Shown here: piece by piece, positions 59,320 through 64,000 of the stretch
Layout: every line of letters begins with the position of its first letter
Numbering within the stretch: the first letter of the stretch is position 1
Source of the DNA: Parvibaculum sp041688015
Lineage (GTDB): Bacteria > Pseudomonadota > Alphaproteobacteria > Parvibaculales > Parvibaculaceae
DNA: 64,000 bases
Direction: 5' to 3'
NCBI GenBank assembly: GCA_041688015.1
Contig: JBDNIY010000001.1
Coordinates: 682,001-746,000, forward strand
Notes under the pieces: generated by a model
What the model saw: the letters and a program-made list of their open reading frames with translations, nothing else
Told to the model about the DNA's origin: nothing
Database searches by the model: none
Position numbers and translations under genes: made by a program

Positions 59320-60786
59320 TCATTTCTTTGGCTGCACAACGACAGCCGGTGCAAATGCACCTTGAAGTGGTTGCTTGAATTCAAGCACCAGATCAGCACC
59401 CTCCTGACGCAAGAAAACTGGACCTCCATCCGCAACAACTTTTCCTTCACCTGCGAGGCTTACGTCCTTGAGACGCAATGTGTCACCCGAAGGGCGGCCG
59501 AGCGGAATAATATGAAAGTCATCGCCTCGCCGGGTAAAGCGAACAGGCATTCCTTCGTCGGTCACCGTATCTGAACAGTTAGTGCCATCGCGCCGCCAAA
59601 CTTGCGTGCTATAAACCGCCGATCCATTCACAGACAGCCATTCGCCAAACACTTTGAGGCGCGCGAGTTGCTCTTGCGGTATGCCCGCGTCATTTGCACG
59701 TGGACCAACATTGAGCAGCAAGTTGCCACCTTTCGACACGCCGTCGATGAAATCAGACAGTAGTGTTTCGGCAGACGAATAATCATCTTCGGTGTCGTTG
59801 CGGTTAAAGCCAAAAGAATGACTCATGCCACGTGTTGCTTCCCATTTTTTTTCTTGGATCTTTGGGAATCGTACATATTCTGGTGTACGAAAATCACTAT
59901 GCGGAATGACCTGCGGAATAACGCCACTCACCGCGTCCGGGTGCTTCTTGAGGTAGCGCTGAGCCATATAGTCGAAAACACGTCGTGACAGCCCGTACCG
60001 CATCAACTTCGAAAAGAGCCGTGCGTGAACCCAGCGATCATTCACCACACCTTCTGGCACAGCGTTGTAGTAGTCTGCAAAGAGGCCCAACAGGTCATCG
60101 AATCCCGTCGGCCATGAAATATCGTTCCAGAGGACGCTTGGTTCATAACGCTCAATCAGCTCGCGCGTCTGCGCCATCGCATAGGCTGGATAATCGCCCC
60201 CCGGCATCGACCCTATGAAATCGCCGAGTGTACGCAACGGTTCACGATTGAACGTCCAATCAATGCCGCCAGAATAGTAGACACCGAACCGTAGACCCTG
60301 CGCGCGGACGGCACGGGCAAGCTCACCGACAATGTCGCGTTTGCTTGTCCAATTTTTCTCATGGGGATTTTCAATTTCGCTCGGCCAGAGACAGTATCCG
60401 TCATGATGTTTGGTGACGAGCACCACATATTTGGCACCCGAGTTGCGAAAGGCTTCCGCCCATTCATCCGGATCCCAATGTTTCAAACCTTCTTCGAAAG
60501 GTTCACTAAAGGCGGTATAAGGTGCGTTGCTAAATTCCTTAGCATGGAACTCCGCAGACGGTGTACCTGGCACTTTGATCGCGTTCGCATACCATTCGGT
60601 ATAAGGCGTCATCGCGACTGCGCGCTTATAGTCCTTCTTAAAGGCATCGGAGATGTTGCCGAGATTCGGCGCAAAGCCGGGGGTTGCCCAGAGCCCCCAG
60701 TGAATGAAGATGCCGAACTTTGCGTCGTCGTACCATTGCGGTAGCGGCCGTGCGTTCAACGATTCAAGATTACCCGAATACTGCAT
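59320..60786 (-). CDS. GH29 alpha-L-fucosidase, cytoplasmic
   Basis: Retaining glycoside hydrolase releasing L-fucose from fucosides. The 488 residues show the family layout: WYDDAKFGIFIHWGLWATPGF near residues 18-38, YVVLVTKHHDGYCLWPS, and the nucleophile Asp222 in SVLWNDISWP. A C-terminal beta-sandwich follows (PVRFTRRGDDFHI onward). ATG 60784-60786 has AAGGGGCG upstream. There is no signal peptide or lipobox, unlike many GH29 enzymes, so the substrate must be imported. The gene overlaps the end of the FAH-family gene by 17 bases. Confidence 0.93.
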   Translation of the reverse strand: MQYSGNLESLNARPLPQWYDDAKFGIFIHWGLWATPGFAPNLGNISDAFKKDYKRAVAMTPYTEWYANAIKVPGTPSAEFHAKEFSNAPYTAFSEPFEEGLKHWDPDEWAEAFRNSGAKYVVLVTKHHDGYCLWPSEIENPHEKNWTSKRDIVGELARAVRAQGLRFGVYYSGGIDWTFNREPLRTLGDFIGSMPGGDYPAYAMAQTRELIERYEPSVLWNDISWPTGFDDLLGLFADYYNAVPEGVVNDRWVHARLFSKLMRYGLSRRVFDYMAQRYLKKHPDAVSGVIPQVIPHSDFRTPEYVRFPKIQEKKWEATRGMSHSFGFNRNDTEDDYSSAETLLSDFIDGVSKGGNLLLNVGPRANDAGIPQEQLARLKVFGEWLSVNGSAVYSTQVWRRDGTNCSDTVTDEGMPVRFTRRGDDFHIIPLGRPSGDTLRLKDVSLAGEGKVVADGGPVFLRQEGADLVLEFKQPLQGAFAPAVVVQPKK

Positions 60787-61651
60787 TGCGCCCCTTCGTC
60801 TCCCGTCCTTCGTCGACGGTCCTTTGGTTTTGTTCGCCGAGCCCCTCGATACCGAGCCGTATCTTCTGGCCTGCACGCAGATAGACGGGCACCGGCTTCA
60901 TGCCGAGACCGACGCCGGGCGGTGTGCCGGTGGAGATGATATCGCCAGGCTGGAGGCTCATGAATTGTGAGATGTAGCTGACGATTTCCGCCACGCCAAA
61001 AATCATGGTGCGCGTATTACCGTTCTGGTGGCGCACGCCATCCACCTCGAGCCAGATATCAAGTTTCTGCGGATTAGCTACCTCGTCGAGCGTAACAAGC
61101 CATGGGCCGATCGGGCCGAAGGTGTCGCAGCTTTTGCCTTTCACCCATTGTCCACCACGTTCAAGCTGAAACTCACGTTCCGAGAGATCGTTGATGACGC
61201 AATAGCCTGCAACGTGATCGAGTGCCTCTGCCTTGCAGACGTAGCGTGCTTCCCGGCCAATCACAACGCCGAGTTCCACTTCCCAATCCGTCTTGAGCGA
61301 GCCGCGCGGAATGACAACATCGTCGTTCGGTCCGCAGATCGCGCTCGTCGCCTTGAAAAAGAGAACTGGCTCTGCCGGCACTTCCATCCCAGATTCGGCT
61401 GCGTGGTCGGCGTAGTTGAGGCCGACACAAATGAACTTGCCTACACGGCCCACGCAGGGGCCCAGCCGCGCATCTTTGGGCACGAGCGGCAACGACATCG
61501 GGTCGAGCGCGGCAAGTCTCGCAAGCCCCTCAGGCATCAACGTTTCACCTGCAATATCGGCCACAACATTCCTGAGGTCACGCATATCGCCCGCTGGGTC
61601 GATAAGGCCCGGTCTTTCGAGGCCCGCATTTCCATGACGAAAGAGTTTCAT
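60770..61651 (-). CDS. Fumarylacetoacetate hydrolase-family enzyme, probably 2,4-diketo-3-deoxy-L-fuconate hydrolase
   Basis: The FAH fold cleaves a carbon-carbon bond in diketo acids; in the L-fucose pathway the proposed step gives pyruvate and L-lactate. The 293 residues have MKLFRHGNAGLERPGLID at the start, VGLNYADHAAESG, the metal-binding ELGVVIGREARYV region and GDIISTGTPPGVGLGMKP. ATG 61649-61651 overlaps the SDR stop by four bases. The pathway assignment comes from its neighbours; other diketo acids are possible. Confidence 0.85.
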   Translation of the reverse strand: MKLFRHGNAGLERPGLIDPAGDMRDLRNVVADIAGETLMPEGLARLAALDPMSLPLVPKDARLGPCVGRVGKFICVGLNYADHAAESGMEVPAEPVLFFKATSAICGPNDDVVIPRGSLKTDWEVELGVVIGREARYVCKAEALDHVAGYCVINDLSEREFQLERGGQWVKGKSCDTFGPIGPWLVTLDEVANPQKLDIWLEVDGVRHQNGNTRTMIFGVAEIVSYISQFMSLQPGDIISTGTPPGVGLGMKPVPVYLRAGQKIRLGIEGLGEQNQRTVDEGRETKGRNAVFG

Positions 61652-62400
61652 ATGTTGCTCCATCCGCCATCTATAGTGATGACGCTGCCTGACATGAAAG
61701 CGGCAGCATCGCTCGCTAGATAGACCACCAGCTCCGCAATTTCTTCCGGCTTGCCGATGCGGCCCATCGGCTGACGCGCGATAAAAGCGGCGCGCGACGC
61801 CTCATAGTCCGGCTGGGCGCGCATGCGCTCGTCGAGTGACGGTGTTTCGACCGTCCCCGGCGCAATCGCATTGCAGCGAATACCTTTCCCGCCAAAATCC
61901 GCCGCAACGGAGCGCGTCAGACCGATCACCGCCCCCTTGCTCGCGCCATAGACAAAACGGTTCGGCACCCCGATCACCGAAGAAGCGACAGATGACATGT
62001 TGATGATGGAACCACCGCCCGCTGCGATCATGGCCGGCAGAAAGGCACGGGTCATGCGATAGGCTGCGCCAACATTGAGATCCATCGAGAAATTCCAGTC
62101 CGCCTCATCGCAATCGAGAATGGTGCCGTTATGCACGAACCCGGCGCAATTAAAGAGCACATCGACGGGCCCAATCTCATTAGCTATGCGCGCCACGGCA
62201 TCACGGTCGGTCACATCAAGCTGACGCCGTTCAGCAACATCGAGAGTGCCGAATGCGCTATCGTGAAGATCGGTCGCAATGACATAGGCGCCCTCGCGTG
62301 TCATCGCCTCCACACTGGCACGGCCGATGCCCTGCGCCGAGGCTGTCACCAGCACCCTCTTGCCCGCGAGACGTCCCAAATGCTGCGGTTCATTCGGCAT
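61648..62400 (-). CDS. Short-chain dehydrogenase, probably 2-keto-3-deoxy-L-fuconate dehydrogenase
   Basis: NAD-dependent SDR of 250 residues. The Rossmann motif is VTASAQGIGRAS, the NNAG equivalent reads FNCAGFVHNG, and the catalytic residues lie in NMSSVASS and YGASKGA. The combination FNCAGFVHNGTILDCDEADWNF and PNRFVYGASKGAVIGL closely resembles the Xanthomonas 2-keto-3-deoxy-L-fuconate dehydrogenase as I remember it. ATG 62398-62400 has GGAGGAGG upstream. It overlaps the mutarotase stop by 11 bases. Confidence 0.87.
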   Translation of the reverse strand: MPNEPQHLGRLAGKRVLVTASAQGIGRASVEAMTREGAYVIATDLHDSAFGTLDVAERRQLDVTDRDAVARIANEIGPVDVLFNCAGFVHNGTILDCDEADWNFSMDLNVGAAYRMTRAFLPAMIAAGGGSIINMSSVASSVIGVPNRFVYGASKGAVIGLTRSVAADFGGKGIRCNAIAPGTVETPSLDERMRAQPDYEASRAAFIARQPMGRIGKPEEIAELVVYLASDAAAFMSGSVITIDGGWSNI

Positions 62401-62740
62401 GAAAAACCTCCTCCATGCTGGACCACTTCTCGTTTCCCACCCGGCTTTTGAGCGGCGTCTGGCATGGATCGGTAAGCTGCCACCAGCGCTGCGTCGGCTC
62501 GTGTTCCGCCATCCGCGCCATATCCGTGTCGAAGTCTTCACCCACATATTCCCAATAGCTGAACAGCAGGTTCTCCGGCTCACGAAGAAAGATCGAGTAG
62601 TTATGAATATTGCAGGCGTGGATCATCTCCAGCACCTCTAGCCAAGCGTCCGCATGAAGCCGTTTGTATTCAGCAATCTTTTCCGGCTTCACCGCAATCA
62701 CCATGCCCATTCGTTGCATTTTCTTTTTCATGACGTTCAT
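62390..62740 (-). CDS. L-rhamnose/L-fucose mutarotase (RhaM family)
   Basis: Converts between the alpha and beta forms of a deoxy sugar. About 116 residues with the RhaM-type pattern: RMGMVIAVKPEKIAEYKRLHADAWLEVLEMIHACNIHNYSIFL (His and Tyr residues in the active site), then WEYVGEDFDTDMARMAEHEPTQRWWQLTDPCQTPL. ATG 62738-62740 follows GAGGCGGCCTGAG, directly after the enolase-family stop; ATG 62731 is an alternative. Fucose rather than rhamnose is favoured by its neighbours. Confidence 0.88.
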   Translation of the reverse strand: MNVMKKKMQRMGMVIAVKPEKIAEYKRLHADAWLEVLEMIHACNIHNYSIFLREPENLLFSYWEYVGEDFDTDMARMAEHEPTQRWWQLTDPCQTPLKSRVGNEKWSSMEEVFHAE

Positions 62741-62741
62741 C

Positions 62742-63854
62742 TCAGGCCGCCTCTCGCACAGCATGCGTAATTTCGCTGCGCGCACGGATAGCGTCCCAAT
62801 CCCAGCCAATGCCGAGGCCTGGCTCGACGGGTGCAAAGGCCTCGCCCTTTTCAATGCGAAGACGTGATGTCGTAATCTCGTCGAGCTGCGGGATATATTC
62901 GACCCAACGGCCGTTCGGTACCGCGCAGGCCAGCGACACATGCAACTCCATCAGGAAGTGTGGTGCGACCGCCATGTTGAACGCCTCGGCAAGATGCGCC
63001 GTCTTGAGCCAAGGCGTAATGCCACCTACGCGCGCGCAATCGACCTGCACAACGGAGCAAGCACGCTGCTGCATGAAGTCACGGAAATGTCGGACGCCAT
63101 AGATCGACTCGCCCACCGCCACCGGAATCGAAGTCGATGCAGCAAGCCGGATATGACCATCGAGATCGTCGGCGGGCAGTGGCTCTTCCATCCATGCGAT
63201 GTCAAAACCTGCAAGCGACTGCGCGCGGCGAATTGCATCGTCAACGGCAAAGGACTGATTGCAATCGATCATCAGTTCGAGATCGTCGCCAATAGCAGCG
63301 CGGACGGCTGCCACACGATGCACATCGGCGCGGACCGTTGGCTTGCCAATCTTAATCTTGACCCCGCGGAAGCCTTCTTCCCGCGCGCGCTGGGCGTCTT
63401 CCACTAGTTCTTCCTTGGACAGTTGCAGCCACCCTCCCTCGGTCGTATAGGCAGGAATGTGTGTGCGTGCGCCGCCTGCGAGAAGGTGAAGCGGCAGCCC
63501 GGCGCGCACCGCCCGCAGATCCCAAAGCGCCGTATCGATTGCCGCAAGCGCTAGCGAAGTGATCGCGCCCACCGTCGTCGCATGAGTATGAAATTTGAGA
63601 TCAGTCCAAATCGCTTCAATCGCTTCAGCCTCACGGCCAATCAGTTGCGGCAGCAAATGATCAGCAAGCAGCGCAACGACAGACGAGCCGCCTGTACCAA
63701 TCGTGTAGCTATAACCCGTGCCGAGGCCACCGTCGGCATCGTGCACGCGCACGATCACTGTTTCCTGGCGAACAAACTGTTGGATAGCATCGAACCGAAT
63801 GACCTTGGGCTCCAGATTGACCAAAAAGATTTCTGCAAATTCAATGCGCGCCAT
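62742..63854 (-). CDS. Enolase-superfamily sugar-acid dehydratase (mandelate racemase subgroup)
   Basis: Metal-dependent dehydratase or racemase of 370 residues. Catalytic features of the mandelate-racemase subgroup are visible: KxK at Lys166/Lys168 (GVKIKIGK), metal ligands Asp197 (MIDCN), Glu223/224 (WMEEPLP) and Glu249 (AVGES), and the His-Asp dyad Asp272/His299 with Glu303. Context suggests L-fuconate dehydratase, but classic FucD enzymes are near 430-440 residues, so it is a different branch doing that job or acting on a related sugar acid. Overlaps the preceding lactonase gene by 14 bases and ends two bases before the mutarotase. Confidence 0.85.
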   Translation of the reverse strand: MARIEFAEIFLVNLEPKVIRFDAIQQFVRQETVIVRVHDADGGLGTGYSYTIGTGGSSVVALLADHLLPQLIGREAEAIEAIWTDLKFHTHATTVGAITSLALAAIDTALWDLRAVRAGLPLHLLAGGARTHIPAYTTEGGWLQLSKEELVEDAQRAREEGFRGVKIKIGKPTVRADVHRVAAVRAAIGDDLELMIDCNQSFAVDDAIRRAQSLAGFDIAWMEEPLPADDLDGHIRLAASTSIPVAVGESIYGVRHFRDFMQQRACSVVQVDCARVGGITPWLKTAHLAEAFNMAVAPHFLMELHVSLACAVPNGRWVEYIPQLDEITTSRLRIEKGEAFAPVEPGLGIGWDWDAIRARSEITHAVREAA

Positions 63855-64000
63855 GCCGCCCGCCTCCCGTTACTGGTAGGCGCATATCACGCTCTTTCAT
63901 CGCGGCGAGCCTGTAGACGCGGCAGGCCGTCTCTCCAAATATATTGTCGTGCGCAGTTACAGACTTGTCTGCGAGCCACGCCTCACAGATCGACATCCAC
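63841..64000 (-). CDS. Amidohydrolase-family protein, probable L-fuconolactonase, C-terminal end only
   Basis: The last ~52 residues before a TGA at 63841-63843. They read as the end of an amidohydrolase_2 protein: an N-terminal Ser/Ile/Cys stretch, then the terminal motif DNIFGETACRVYRL seen in lactone hydrolases of this family. The rest lies beyond the window edge. It is consistent with the lactonase step between sugar dehydrogenase and dehydratase, but only the tail is visible. Confidence 0.6.
   Translation of the reverse strand, partial: WMSICEAWLADKSVTAHDNIFGETACRVYRLAAMKERDMRLPVTGGGRHGAH

Noticed and set aside
1..64000. tRNA, rRNA, tmRNA, CRISPR array, insertion sequence, attachment site or prophage
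   Set aside because: None seen by eye: no CCA-ended cloverleaf in the gaps, no regular spaced repeats, no transposase, integrase or phage motif. smpB is present but ssrA is not.

Overview
The window looks like chromosome from an alphaproteobacterium, most likely Hyphomicrobiales (Rhizobiales). Evidence for this is a MucR/Ros-family regulator, an LdtR-type MarR regulator upstream of an L,D-transpeptidase, a Shemin-pathway 5-aminolevulinate synthase (hemA) together with hemB of the type lacking the zinc cysteines, a single bifunctional Rel, and familiar alphaproteobacterial gene orders (glyA-nrdR-ribD-ribE-ribBA-ribH-nusB-thiL-hppA; folK, rpoZ-rel-pyrE-DUF2062-pdxJ-acpS-lepB-rnc-era-recO-parC). 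I see no rRNA, tRNA, CRISPR array, prophage, transposase or plasmid gene. Genes are densely packed, often with ATGA or GTGA overlaps.

Layout. 1-8070 (minus): pyrophosphatase (cut by the window edge), thiamine and riboflavin synthesis, nusB, nrdR and glyA; the glyA leader is predicted to be structured. 8071-9063: a 540-base divergent control region full of inverted repeats, then a zinc-ligand-poor mucR. 9060-13476 (minus): a small unknown protein, hemA, a glycerophosphodiesterase, and the L,D-transpeptidase/LdtR pair. 13768-16862 (minus): three valine-catabolism enzymes. 17008-18012: hemB. 18009-23153 (minus): a truncated TetR, a type III PLP ornithine-type decarboxylase, a beta-hydroxyacid dehydrogenase, and an exbB-exbD-exbD-tonB-like operon in which one ExbD lacks its proton-carrying Asp and the TonB-like protein lacks a recognisable TonB C-terminal domain. 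23317-28440: MarR regulator, flavin reductase, motA-motB, RDD protein, leucyl-tRNA-protein transferase and an anchored hypothetical. 28455-39958 (minus): the housekeeping block from parC to folK. 40088-49000: NYN nuclease-like protein, type 5 uracil-DNA glycosylase, cytosolic molybdopterin oxidoreductase, EamA exporter, smpB, dapA, lytic transglycosylase, hydrolase, methyltransferase and a possible tiny gene with its own terminator. 49207-53418: RND efflux adaptor and permease; 54472: a glycine-zipper lipoprotein with a very long disordered tail.

54626-64000 (minus) is the most distinctive region: an L-fucose utilisation locus. It encodes a lactonase end, an enolase-superfamily dehydratase, an L-fucose/L-rhamnose-type mutarotase, a 2-keto-3-deoxy-L-fuconate dehydrogenase, a diketo-deoxy-sugar-acid hydrolase, an intracellular GH29 alpha-L-fucosidase, a DUF1302 outer-membrane protein, a DUF1329 periplasmic protein and a GPH-type sugar symporter. 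Read together they suggest uptake of intact fucosides, intracellular hydrolysis, and non-phosphorylating oxidation of L-fucose to pyruvate and lactate. Placing DUF1302/DUF1329 in a sugar locus is the unusual part and is my best candidate for an undescribed system.

All calls are from reading translated sequence and motifs; no database search was run.
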